Positions 33,201 through 39,911 of a stretch of DNA of 64,000 bases are shown here, in pieces. The DNA is taken from positions 117,927 to 181,926 of the forward strand of contig NZ_JAPDOD010000012.1 of assembly GCF_027587205.1 (NCBI RefSeq), in the 5' to 3' direction. Made by a program: the position numbers and the translations under genes. The first letter of the stretch is position 1. Each line of letters starts with the position of its first letter. The DNA is from Solirubrobacter ginsenosidimutans. GTDB lineage: Bacteria > Actinomycetota > Thermoleophilia > Solirubrobacterales > Solirubrobacteraceae. A model generated the notes under the pieces. The model worked only from the letters and a program-made list of their open reading frames with translations. It was not told the origin of the DNA and did no database searches.

Positions 33201-33368
33201 CGGCTCGCTCCCGTCCGCGGAGATCAGCAGCACCTTCAGGTCGACCGTCTGCCCGGGGGCGACCTGCACCGGCGGCGCCGCGAGCGCCACCGGCACGGCG
33301 AGCGCGACGATCGCGATCACCGCGACGCCCATGTTCCGCAGCCGTTCCGTCCGTGGCCATTGCCGCAT
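30219..33368 (-). CDS. Secreted CE18-type polysaccharide deacetylase (Agd3-like)
   Basis: 1,049 residues with a signal peptide (NMGVAVIAIVALAVPVALA). Residues about 35-270 form the N-terminal domain found before the catalytic domain of Agd3. The NodB-like deacetylase shows EVQVDDLFLGDD (Asp pair, 284-285), DFAFNGGGSELYK and the metal motif FINHTYEHPNLD (His-x3-His, about 370-374), with a FN3-like insert (about 435-540) before the rest of the domain (DASDASKDYPSDP; RPHYIHQSN). An Ig-like domain (APSVTGTARAGETLTATKGTW) and a basic C-terminal domain end the protein. Family role: removal of acetyl groups from GalNAc polymers outside the cell, giving a cationic adhesive polymer. First gene of the operon. 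Confidence 0.85.
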   Translation of the reverse strand: MRQWPRTERLRNMGVAVIAIVALAVPVALAAPPVQVAPGQTVDLKVLLISADGSEPGFGAWKAELDREGVPYDTLQAYTGQTKTATLTDARLADYGADHARYQAVILASGDLGHNVTNPGGTISYLSAFTDAEWAMLAKFERTFGIRRLSDYTAPGPAHGLNTVGGTSQDGVMANLTPAGKAAFPYLKGPVQIANDDPMVPETFGYPATPVNTADWQTLLSGPTNNTAFLGIYTHPDDGREEMVMTVASNQFQSHNQLLRHGMLNWVTRGVFLGYQRNYLEVQVDDLFLGDDAWDPATHTTNYDPGAAIRMTPADVDQAMAWSQAHGLRLDFAFNGGGSELYKEQFSTNTDPLAVKFAQPSVNSAFGFINHTYEHPNLDCSSTRYIARQVTTNLTWARSHGIPVTSEAELVTGEHSGLANTRPGNPGTIDPPAFGEVTPAAGGLIGAGVYDYALTAKSSAGETTASITPNVTVAANGKVTATFNAVCHAIAYTLYRSPAGTNAWAVVASSTRGATDPTDDGQNPIELSLTDSVAAGTAGTPPTSNGAALAPYAQNPNFATAMTAAGILFDASDASKDYPSDPTVLTSPPIPAGGTFFEGAVQAVPRYPSNVYYNVSKQAQQLDEYNWIYTKPAGGGNCTDIPLVTTCRDTKATWAQYVASENSVMFRHVVGNDPRPHYIHQSNLAGYTLGLPETDPAQGGIAYPVFGGLLARYEAAFDRTSTKLVQLSHSEIGKTLAQQGAWAATRAAGTVTASLVDGKVHVKNTGVAPADVPLTGTTQGELYGGQTSGWITLAPGAEQVLAPSDPANTAAPSVTGTARAGETLTATKGTWAGTATIAYDYRWQRCDDKGAKCKTIATGPSYKLDAADAGSTVRVVVLAGNWISSVSQAASAVTGVVKDAPKAETHVEAGPNPQAGGGGSGNGSDSKPAARTTKLTLSKLKMAPRRFPVAHKTPPRGTRLDGSRVTFKVSTSASVRLVVQRRTTGRHKRWVAAGTITRTVKAGNVEVRFTGRFGKRLLKPSSYRLVVTAHRSGQARTKAKTVSFRVVKG

Positions 33369-33474
33369 GCTTCCTCCGCTCCGCGTTCCGTCCCGGCGCT
33401 GTTCACCGGCGGCCTCTGCCTAGGCCTCCGGGCATCGCCCTACCGTCATTCTTGAAGTGCTGAGCGGGTCGTTA

Positions 33475-33521
33475 CAAGGGGTCTTGGCCTTCCACTCCTG
33501 ACCCCTTGCGTACATACGCAA
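33475..33521. promoter_or_regulatory. Two overlapping inverted repeats upstream of the exopolysaccharide operon
   Basis: CAAGGGGTC (33475-33483) pairs with GACCCCTTG (33500-33508); TTGCGTA (33506-33512) pairs with TACGCAA (33515-33521) around CA. Both lie in the 164-nt gap between the deacetylase start (33368) and the end of the recombinase-like gene (33533), all read on the minus strand. They may be a terminator for the upstream gene plus an operator for the operon. Confidence 0.5.
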
Positions 33522-33532
33522 TACCGAGGCGT

Positions 33533-34345
33533 TTACGCGCCGCCGCCGTGCTCGAATCCTGACCTCGGCCCCGGCAGCGAGATGCCGCTGTAGCTCGGCG
33601 GACGGCGGTAGCCCGCCGCCCGCTGGACGCTCGACGGTCGCCACATGGCACCCCCGCGCATGGTCGGAACGCCTTCCTCGTTCAAGACATCCGCAATTGC
33701 TTGGAGCGTCATGCCGTCCTCGCGCATGCGGGAGATGCGCGCATAGAGCTCGGGCACGTCCGCCACCGCGATCCGCCCTTGGCGCTGCCCGCGCGAGCGC
33801 GCCGCCGCCATCCCGTGGCGGGTGCCGACAGAGATCCGCTCTCGCTCACGGCTCCCCACGCCCGCAACCGCCTCGGCGGCGAGCCGTCCCTCGGGCGTCG
33901 ACGTGTCGAGCCCGAGATCGAGCGCGATCAGCACGCGGCCGCCGTCCATGAACCAGCGCAGCAGCGGCGAGAGCGTCACGGCGCTGGGAGAGAGGTCGCT
34001 CAGCCGCGCGACCACCAGCGTGTCCGCCTTGCGCTCGGCGATCTGCGCGAGCGCCCACTGCAGCGACGGCCGGGCACGCTGCTCGCCGGCGACGTCGTGC
34101 ACCACGTCCAGGAGGGCGAGGTCGGTGGCGCAGCACCAGGTGTGAAGGTCCTCGATCCGCTCGGCGAGCTCGACCGGCGCGATGCCGCGCGCGTGCAGGA
34201 AGTAGCCGAGCGCGCGCCGCCCATCGCTCGCTACGGCGGTCGGGGGAGTCGGCGGCGCGGGCGGCGGTTGGAGGGACAGCAGCCGGCGAACCGACTCGCG
34301 CCACGCTCGGCGCCTGGGAACCGCTCCATCTCGTTCAGTTCTCAC
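33533..34345 (-). CDS. Serine-recombinase-like protein without catalytic residues
   Basis: 270 residues. Residues about 45-190 follow the resolvase fold (ALGYFLHARGIAP; KADTLVVARLSDLSPSAVTLSPLLRWFMDGGRVLIALDLGLDTSTPEGRL) and residues about 195-245 the recombinase HTH (GMTLQAIADVLNEEGVPTMRGG, WRPSSVQRAAGY). The nucleophile serine expected in a GYxRxS motif is missing, and the DRLSRS arginines are replaced (SDLSPS). It therefore should bind DNA but not recombine it. It lies directly upstream of the exopolysaccharide operon in the same direction, so it may be a regulator of it. A Pro-rich linker near the N-terminus precedes the fold. Confidence 0.82.
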   Translation of the reverse strand: MRTERDGAVPRRRAWRESVRRLLSLQPPPAPPTPPTAVASDGRRALGYFLHARGIAPVELAERIEDLHTWCCATDLALLDVVHDVAGEQRARPSLQWALAQIAERKADTLVVARLSDLSPSAVTLSPLLRWFMDGGRVLIALDLGLDTSTPEGRLAAEAVAGVGSRERERISVGTRHGMAAARSRGQRQGRIAVADVPELYARISRMREDGMTLQAIADVLNEEGVPTMRGGAMWRPSSVQRAAGYRRPPSYSGISLPGPRSGFEHGGGA

Positions 34346-34610
34346 GGCGGGGCCCTTCGGGGAGGTTCGTCCGGCTTGTACGCAGCGGACTGCGCAGCGG
34401 TTGGATCAGCGGATAACCGGAATGTCATGACGCTGACTTCTGAGGCGATGGGCGGGCCTGGCGTAAGCGCCGACCGCGCATGGTGCGGGAGCAGGCGAGA
34501 GGCCTGACCCGCGATCCGGCTGCCGAGGCGGTGCGCTCCAGCGTTTCTCGCGGGACCGCAGCCCCGAGTCGTCGCTCAAGTAGCGCCGCCACGCTCCGAT
34601 CACCCGGTGT
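34346..34610. other. Divergent intergenic region
   Basis: 265 nt between the divergent recombinase-like and HD-GYP genes. It must hold both promoters. The only structure seen is a direct GCAGCGG repeat near 34382-34403; no confident -35/-10 pair or gene was found. Confidence 0.4.
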
Positions 34611-36062
34611 ATGCCTCTTCGCCGGACCCTCCCGGTCGGCGCGATCCTCGCGCCGGCCGCGCTCGTCGTCGTCCTCGCTTACGCGCTGAGTGCCGGCGTG
34701 ATGCTCCATGTGCCGCCGGTGGTGCACATGGTCGCCGTCGCCACCGCCGGGCTGGTCGCCGGCGCGGCCGCGGTCGCGATGTCCGTGATCGCGGTCCGGC
34801 TCAACGACGGCCGCGCCGTGCTGCTCGGGTTCGCGTTCTCGGTGATGTCGGTGCTGCTCGTGTTCCACGCGCTCGCGACACCCGGCGTGCTGATCGGCGA
34901 CAACGGGCTCGTGCAGGCGGCGGGCGCGCTCAATCTCCCGCTCGGCGGGTCGATCCTCGCCGCGTCGGCGCTCCCGGCCCTGCGCCGCCCGCGCAGTGCC
35001 GCGGCGGTGCTGTGGGTGCAGGTCGTGGTGCTCGTCGTGCTGGTGGCGATCGGCACGCTCGGGCTGCTGTTCCCCGCGATCATCCCGGCCGTTCCGGAGT
35101 ACGAGACGCTGGCGGCGCAGCTCGTCTTCCTCGCGGCGGCACCGCTGCTGGCGGTGCTCGCGTACCGGGCGTCGCGCACATTCCTGCTGACCCGGCGCAC
35201 GTCCGACCTGCTCGTGGCGAGCGGCGTCGTCTTCCTGATCGGCGCCGAGTACGGCCTGCTGAACTCGGACATGATGGACCTGATCTGGTGGGTGGCGCAC
35301 GCGTTCGAGGTGGCGGGGCTCGGCCTCGTCGGCATCCCCGCGGCGCTCGACCTGCGCCACTCGACCGCCTCGCGGCCGTTGATGGGCGACCTGCGCGCCG
35401 AGGACATCGTCGCCGACGAGGAAGGCTTCCTCGGCGGGCGCGTCCACGCGCTGCTCGTGCGCCTGGCTGAGAAGGACCGCTCCACCGAGGGCCACACCCG
35501 CCGCGTCGCCACGCTCGCCGTGCAGATCGGCGAGCACCTCCAGCTGCCCGCCTCGCGCCTGCGCCTGCTCGCTCTCGGCGGCCTCCTGCACGACATGGGC
35601 AAGCTGGCCGTCCCGGACGCGATCCTCAACAAGCCCGGCAAGCTGACCGACGACGAGTTCGCGATCATCAAGGGCCATCCGGTCACAGGGCGCGAACTGC
35701 TCTCCGAGCTCGGCGGGTTCCCCGAACTGGTGCTCGACCTCGTCGAAAGCCACCACGAGCGCCTGGACGGCCGCGGCTACCCGAACCGGGCCAAGGCAGG
35801 CAAGCTCGACCTCGAGGTGCGCATCCTCACCGTCGCCGACGTCTACGACGCGCTGACCGCCGACCGCGTCTACCGCGAGGCGTGGCCGATCGAGCGGGCG
35901 CTCGCACTGTTGGACGAGGACACGGGGAGCGCGTTCGACGCGCTCTGCGTGAGGGCTTTGAAGGCGGTTGTGGCGCCGGAGCAGGACGCGGTTACGTGGC
36001 GGGCGAGCCTGTCGGCCCCGGCCGAAACGCCGCTTCGTCCGCGCGTTCCTCGCACGGCCTGA
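34611..36062 (+). CDS. Membrane-bound HD-GYP c-di-GMP phosphodiesterase
   Basis: 483 residues. The first about 250 contain about eight hydrophobic segments forming an integral-membrane sensor. The C-terminal HD-GYP domain has HTRRV, LLHDMGKLAVPDAILNKPGKLTDDEF, GHPVTGRELL and the diagnostic HHERLDGRGYP. It degrades c-di-GMP to pGpG/GMP in response to an unknown signal. It lies divergent from the recombinase-like gene next to the exopolysaccharide cluster; Pel-type systems are usually switched on by c-di-GMP, so a functional link is plausible. Its TGA overlaps the first base pairs of the terminal-inverted-repeat element. Confidence 0.92.
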   Translation: MPLRRTLPVGAILAPAALVVVLAYALSAGVMLHVPPVVHMVAVATAGLVAGAAAVAMSVIAVRLNDGRAVLLGFAFSVMSVLLVFHALATPGVLIGDNGLVQAAGALNLPLGGSILAASALPALRRPRSAAAVLWVQVVVLVVLVAIGTLGLLFPAIIPAVPEYETLAAQLVFLAAAPLLAVLAYRASRTFLLTRRTSDLLVASGVVFLIGAEYGLLNSDMMDLIWWVAHAFEVAGLGLVGIPAALDLRHSTASRPLMGDLRAEDIVADEEGFLGGRVHALLVRLAEKDRSTEGHTRRVATLAVQIGEHLQLPASRLRLLALGGLLHDMGKLAVPDAILNKPGKLTDDEFAIIKGHPVTGRELLSELGGFPELVLDLVESHHERLDGRGYPNRAKAGKLDLEVRILTVADVYDALTADRVYREAWPIERALALLDEDTGSAFDALCVRALKAVVAPEQDAVTWRASLSAPAETPLRPRVPRTA

Positions 36063-36399
36063 AAGTCAACTGCGCCGGGGGGAGCCAGAAAGCGCGTTCT
36101 CACACGTGGGATGGTGAGCGAGCGTCGACTTTCGTGACCAGAGCGCGAGAAACTCGACGCTCGCGTCGCGAGCGCGAACCTGATCAAGACCCGCGCACGG
36201 GCCCTCAAACGCGCACGGTCGACCACGGCGACGGAGAGATGGGCGCGAGGGACACACTTTCCTTCTCCGTAGCCCGTAACTGTCGGTGTCCCGGCACGGC
36301 AATTCGAGCCAACAGAGCCGCGCCGAGCAGCGGACTCACGGCAGCCAGCAACGGAGGGCGCACCACTCCCCCCTCTCCCACCCGGCGCAGTTGACTTTC
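36061..36399. repeat. MITE-like element with 19-bp terminal inverted repeats
   Basis: GAAAGTCAACTGCGCCGGG (36061-36079) is perfectly mirrored by CCCGGCGCAGTTGACTTTC (36381-36399). The 339-nt interval lies between the stop codons of the convergent HD-GYP and ald genes, encodes no recognisable protein and contains the 71-nt structured repeat described separately. Size and ends suggest a non-autonomous mobile element; alternatively the arms form a long-range terminator. No target-site duplication was found. Confidence 0.6.
36113..36183. repeat. 71-nt structured repeat, copy A
   Basis: It matches 42156-42226 at 70 of 71 positions. Internal structure: GCGAGCGTCGA (36118-36128) pairs with TCGACGCTCGC (36154-36164), and CGCTCGCG-T-CGCGAGCG follows immediately. 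GACTTTCG inside the loop is complementary to the CGAAAGTC core of the outer arm. Likely a REP-like dispersed element. Confidence 0.8.
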
Positions 36400-36404
36400 G
36401 TCCC

Positions 36405-37535
36405 TTAGGCGACGAGCGCTGCGCCCAGCGCCTCGAGCGGCGCCGTGTACTCGCGGCCCTGGTCACGGGCGACGGGCTCGTAGGTCACCTTGCCTGCGGC
36501 GACGTTGAGCCCCGCGAGGAAGCCCGGGTCGGCCTGCAGAGCGCCCTCGACACCCTCAGTCGCAAGCTTGACCACGTACGGCATCGTCGCGTTGGTCAGC
36601 GCGAAGGTCGACGTGATCGGCACCGCGCCGGGCATGTTGGCCACGCAGTAGTGCGTCACGCCGTCGACCTCGTAGGTCGGGTCGGTGTGCGTCGTCGCGC
36701 GGGACGTCTCAAAGCACCCGCCCTGATCGATCGAGACGTCGACCAGCACCGCGTTCTCCTTCATCAGCTTCAACTGCTCGCGCTTGATGACGTGCGGCGC
36801 CTTCGCGCCGTGCACGAGCACCGCGCCGATGACGAGATCGGCCTCGCTGAGCATCCGCTCGACGTTCAACGTCGTGGAGAAGACGGTCGACGCGCGGTTG
36901 TTGAGGAGGAAGTCGAGCTCGCGCAGGCGGTCGATGTTGCGGTCGAAGATGTAGGTCTCGGCGCCCATGCCGATCGCGACCTCGGCCGCGGTCAGGCCGA
37001 CCACGCCGCCGCCGATGATCATCACCTTGCCGGGAGCGACACCGGGCACGCCGCCGAGCAGCAGGCCACGGCCGCCGAGCGGCTTCTCGAGCATGAACGC
37101 GCCCGCCTGCGTCGCGATCTTGCCCGCGACCTCGCTCATCGGCGCCAGCAGCGGCAGCCGGCCGCGCGGGTCGGTGACGGTCTCGTAGGCGATGCAGGTC
37201 GCGCCGGAGTCGATCAGGCCCTGCGTGAGCTCGGAGTCGGGCGCGAGGTGCAGGTAGGTGAAGAGGATGTGGTGCGGCTGCAGCAGCGCGACCTCGCTCG
37301 GCTGCGGCTCCTTGACCTTGACGATCAGCTCGGCGCCGGCGAAGACGGCCTCGGCGTCGGCGACGATCTCCGCGCCCTGCTCGACGTACTCGGCGTCTGG
37401 AATCGCGGAGCCCTTGCCGGCGCCCGCCTGGATGAGCACCTCGTGCCCGTGGTCGACCAGCTCGCGGACACCCGCGGGCGTCAACGCCACGCGGTACTCG
37501 TCGGTCTTGATCTCCGTCGGGACGCCGATACGCAT
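36405..37535 (-). CDS. ald: Alanine dehydrogenase
   Basis: 376 residues from the ATG at 37535 with AGGAGAG upstream. Catalytic and substrate residues sit at the family positions: Arg15 (EYRVALTP), Lys75 (KVKEPQP), His96 (TYLHLAPD) and the aspartate in VDVSIDQGG; the NAD site is [21 protein letters not shown]. It interconverts L-alanine and pyruvate plus ammonia with NAD+. It lies divergent from an Lrp/AsnC regulator, the usual actinobacterial pairing in which the regulator senses alanine and activates ald. Confidence 0.96.
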   Translation of the reverse strand: MRIGVPTEIKTDEYRVALTPAGVRELVDHGHEVLIQAGAGKGSAIPDAEYVEQGAEIVADAEAVFAGAELIVKVKEPQPSEVALLQPHHILFTYLHLAPDSELTQGLIDSGATCIAYETVTDPRGRLPLLAPMSEVAGKIATQAGAFMLEKPLGGRGLLLGGVPGVAPGKVMIIGGGVVGLTAAEVAIGMGAETYIFDRNIDRLRELDFLLNNRASTVFSTTLNVERMLSEADLVIGAVLVHGAKAPHVIKREQLKLMKENAVLVDVSIDQGGCFETSRATTHTDPTYEVDGVTHYCVANMPGAVPITSTFALTNATMPYVVKLATEGVEGALQADPGFLAGLNVAAGKVTYEPVARDQGREYTAPLEALGAALVA

Positions 37536-37594
37536 CAGGTTCTCTCTCCTGGTCAAGGTTGCCCAGTGATCGTGCCCGGATCGACCGGCTCTGT

Positions 37595-37607
37595 ACAGTT
37601 GAACTGT
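37595..37607. promoter_or_regulatory. Probable Lrp/AsnC binding half-sites
   Basis: ACAGTT-G-AACTGT is a perfect inverted repeat overlapping the GTG start of the Lrp gene and lying 60 nt upstream of ald. Position fits autoregulation by the Lrp-type protein and control of ald. Confidence 0.5.
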
Positions 37608-38058
37608 GGAAACCACAGGGCTGGACGCTGTCGACTTCCAGATCGTCAACGCGCTGCTCCGAAACGGAAGAGTCTCGTTCGCCGAGCTCGGCAAGGAGGT
37701 GGGTCTGAGCCCGCACGGCGCCGCCGACCGCGTCCGCCGCCTGCGGCGCACCGGCGTCATCACCGGCTTCACCGCCACCGTCGCGCTGGCCAACGTCGGC
37801 CGCTCACTCGACGCGTTCATCGACGTCCGCCTCCTCCCCTCCACGACGAGCGAGGCGTTCGAGGCCTTCGTGCTCGGCCTGCCGGCGGTGCAGGAGGTCG
37901 CGTTCGTGACGGGCCGCTTCGACTACCACGTGCGGGTGGCGTGCCACGGCGCGGAGGATCTCGACCAGACCGTCCGCGCGATCCGGCGCCAGGGCGCCGC
38001 GGCCTCAGAGACGCGGATCGTCCTGCGCGCCGCGACGAGCTCGCATCCGATCGGCTGA
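37606..38058 (+). CDS. Lrp/AsnC-family regulator of ald
   Basis: 150 residues from a GTG. Winged HTH at the N-terminus (LDAVDFQIVNALLRNGRVSFAELGKEVGLSPHGAADRVRRLRRTGVITGF), then a RAM ligand domain (FIDVRLLPSTTSEAFEAFVLGLPAVQEVAFVTGRFDYHVRVAC). Members form octamers that respond to amino acids. Its divergent position with ald and the palindrome at its start suggest it is the AldR-type alanine-responsive regulator. It overlaps the convergent DUF1275 gene by 54 nt. Confidence 0.92.
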   Translation: METTGLDAVDFQIVNALLRNGRVSFAELGKEVGLSPHGAADRVRRLRRTGVITGFTATVALANVGRSLDAFIDVRLLPSTTSEAFEAFVLGLPAVQEVAFVTGRFDYHVRVACHGAEDLDQTVRAIRRQGAAASETRIVLRAATSSHPIG

Positions 38059-38673
38059 CGCCGCGACGCCCGCCGTCACCGCCAGCGCGAGCAGCAGCGC
38101 CCAGGCGGGTCCGGGGCCGAGCGTCAGCAGCGCGCCCACGAGCGCGCCCGCGAACATCGCCGCGACGGCGACCAACCGGCGCGGCTTGAAGGCGCGAACG
38201 CCATCCGCCGCCAGCCCGGTGAGCGTCAAGGTGAGCACGGTGGTGGTGAGGTCCGGCACCGCGAGCTTGCGCGCGACGGCGTTCTGCCCACCCAGCGCCA
38301 GCGCCATCGTCACGATCAGGACGTAGCGCCAGTCTCCGTCGACGGGGTCGCCGGCGAGGAACGCGCCCGCACACGCGAGAGCGAGCAGCACGGCGGAACC
38401 CGTCGCGCCGGCCGCGAGCAGCGCGCCACGATCGGCGATCCGGCGGCCGAGCGCGCCACCCGCCGCGGCGCCGGCTCCAAACGCGGCGATCGCGGTCAGC
38501 GAGGCCGCGATCGACAGTCCGCTCTCCCCCGCGACGGCGAAGCCGAGGAGCACGACGTTGCCCGTCATGTTGGCCACGAAGACGCGGCCGAGGGCGATGT
38601 AGCTGACCGCGTCGACCAGGCCGGTTACGACCGTCAGGGCGACCAGGAGCGCCGGGAGGGAGCGGAGCGCTAG
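38005..38673 (-). CDS. DUF1275 (YoaK-type) membrane protein, start unclear
   Basis: About 220 residues. The family signature TGLVDAVSYIALGRVFVANMTGNVVLLGFA is complete, followed by about five more hydrophobic segments (LTAIAAFGAGAAAGGALGRR; LAVPDLTTTVLTLTLTGLA). No ATG, GTG or TTG lies in frame where the protein should begin; the first is a GTG at 38577, which would cut the first helix. CTG at 38646 or reinitiation at the TAG of the preceding cupredoxin gene (38670-38672) are possible. A longer frame back to 38847 would overlap that gene deeply and is not credible. Function of DUF1275 proteins is unknown. Confidence 0.75.
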   Translation of the reverse strand, partial: LALRSLPALLVALTVVTGLVDAVSYIALGRVFVANMTGNVVLLGFAVAGESGLSIAASLTAIAAFGAGAAAGGALGRRIADRGALLAAGATGSAVLLALACAGAFLAGDPVDGDWRYVLIVTMALALGGQNAVARKLAVPDLTTTVLTLTLTGLAADGVRAFKPRRLVAVAAMFAGALVGALLTLGPGPAWALLLALAVTAGVAASADRMRARRGAQDDPRL

Positions 38674-39002
38674 CTGACCTTCACCGTCATCTTCATGGAC
38701 GAGTGGATCGTGCAGACGTACTTGAAGGTACCGGCCTTCGAGAAGGTCTTGGTGAAGGTGAAGCCCTTCTTCGACGACGTCGCCGAACCGGCCGCGCCGC
38801 TGGCGGGCGTGACGTTGTGGGGGACGCCGCCCTGCGTCCACTTCCACGTCACCTTCCCGCCCTTCTTGATCGAGACCGACGTCGGCGAGAACGCGTTGTT
38901 CTTCACCGAGACCGTCTTCGCCGACCCGGCTTGAGCCGGCACCACCGCGACGGCCGTGGCGAGTGAAGCGGCGACGACCGCGGCGGACAGCTTGCGCAGC
39001 AT
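38670..39002 (-). CDS. Secreted cupredoxin (plastocyanin-like)
   Basis: 110 residues from the ATG at 39002 with GAAGGAG 6 nt before it. Signal peptide MLRKLSAAVVAASLATAVAVVPAQA. The blue-copper ligands are visible: His in GGVPHNVTPA and the Cys-x2-His-x3-Met set in YVCTIHSSMKMTV. Type 1 copper proteins carry single electrons outside the membrane. The partner is not evident; the DUF1275 gene follows with overlapping ends. Confidence 0.93.
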   Translation of the reverse strand: MLRKLSAAVVAASLATAVAVVPAQAGSAKTVSVKNNAFSPTSVSIKKGGKVTWKWTQGGVPHNVTPASGAAGSATSSKKGFTFTKTFSKAGTFKYVCTIHSSMKMTVKVS

Positions 39003-39057
39003 GGGGACTCCTTCGGATTGGCTCAACTCACCAACCACGACGCGGAGCCCGCCCGCT

Positions 39058-39399
39058 CTATTCCACGATCACCTCGACGCGCCCAGGCCACGGCGCGAGC
39101 AGCCCCGCGATCGGCTTCGCGTCCTCCTCCGAGGGAGCCTCGTAGACCCAGAACGCGTCCTTGACGGTGGGCGACGAGTAGTACGACGCGTCGCCCTTGT
39201 ACGGGCAGTGCGACGTCGTGTCGGTCGGCGTGAGCAGATCCATGCGGACGTCCTCGCGCGGGAGGTAGTAGCGGGTCGGGAGTCCGGTCTCCTCCAGGGC
39301 GATCGCGCGCGTCGACTCGGCGAGCACTTCCCCGTCGAATTCGACGCGGACCTTCTGCTCGGTCGGGTGGGTGGAGATGCGGTGTCCGGTTGCGGCCAT
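39058..39399 (-). CDS. DUF427 domain protein
   Basis: 113 residues from the ATG at 39399. The whole chain is one DUF427 fold: VRVEFDGEVLAEST, GLPTRYYLPREDVRMDLL and the hallmark HCPYKGDASYYS, then PIAGLLAPWPGRVEV. The biochemical role of DUF427 is unknown. A second, longer DUF427 protein lies 2 kb away at 41330. Confidence 0.88.
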   Translation of the reverse strand: MAATGHRISTHPTEQKVRVEFDGEVLAESTRAIALEETGLPTRYYLPREDVRMDLLTPTDTTSHCPYKGDASYYSSPTVKDAFWVYEAPSEEDAKPIAGLLAPWPGRVEVIVE

Positions 39400-39446
39400 A
39401 CCTACATGGTTGCGCACACAGCTTCTTGACCATTTCTTGAGCGGGG

Positions 39447-39911
39447 TTGAACTTCCGCTTGAACGTGCCGGCCGATATCCGGGATGTGCCCCGCTTCAGC
39501 TCCGATACCGACCACGTCGCCTCGCTCGTGTCTTCGATCGTGGCGCTCGCGAACCAGACCACGACGCTCGCGGTCGACTCGGCCATCGAGGCCGCCCGCG
39601 CGGAAGCAGCGGGAGCGGAACACGACGTCGCCCAGCACGTCAGCCGGCTCGCCGTCGGCGCGGCCGTGGCGACCGGCGAGATCGCCTGGCTGGCGCAGGA
39701 ACTGGACTCCACGACCGCGGGCGACGTCCAGATCGCCGCCGCCGGCCTCGCCGTCACCGGCCTTCAGGCTTCACTGCTCTCGATCGCGGCCGCCGTGCAG
39801 GAGGCCGCCGAGAACGGCGGCCTCGGCGAGGCGTACACCGCCGCCGAGGCCATCCGCAACGCCGCGCTGACGCTGGACGAGCTGCTGCCGTCCTACCAGC
39901 CCGAGCGCTAG
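39447..39911 (+). CDS. Orphan protein resembling a chemoreceptor signalling tip
   Basis: 154 residues from a TTG at 39447; a GTG at 39486 (PRFSSDTDH) is an equally good start. The core VSSIVALANQTTTLAVDSAIEAARAEAAG parallels the MCP hairpin tip (I-A-x-Q-T-N-L-L-A-L-N-A-A-I-E-A-A-R), and the following helices continue in heptads. There is no sensor, HAMP or membrane segment and no che gene nearby. It may be a soluble fragment-type receptor or a repurposed four-helix bundle. It overlaps the convergent lipoprotein gene by 4 nt. Confidence 0.7.
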   Translation: MNFRLNVPADIRDVPRFSSDTDHVASLVSSIVALANQTTTLAVDSAIEAARAEAAGAEHDVAQHVSRLAVGAAVATGEIAWLAQELDSTTAGDVQIAAAGLAVTGLQASLLSIAAAVQEAAENGGLGEAYTAAEAIRNAALTLDELLPSYQPER

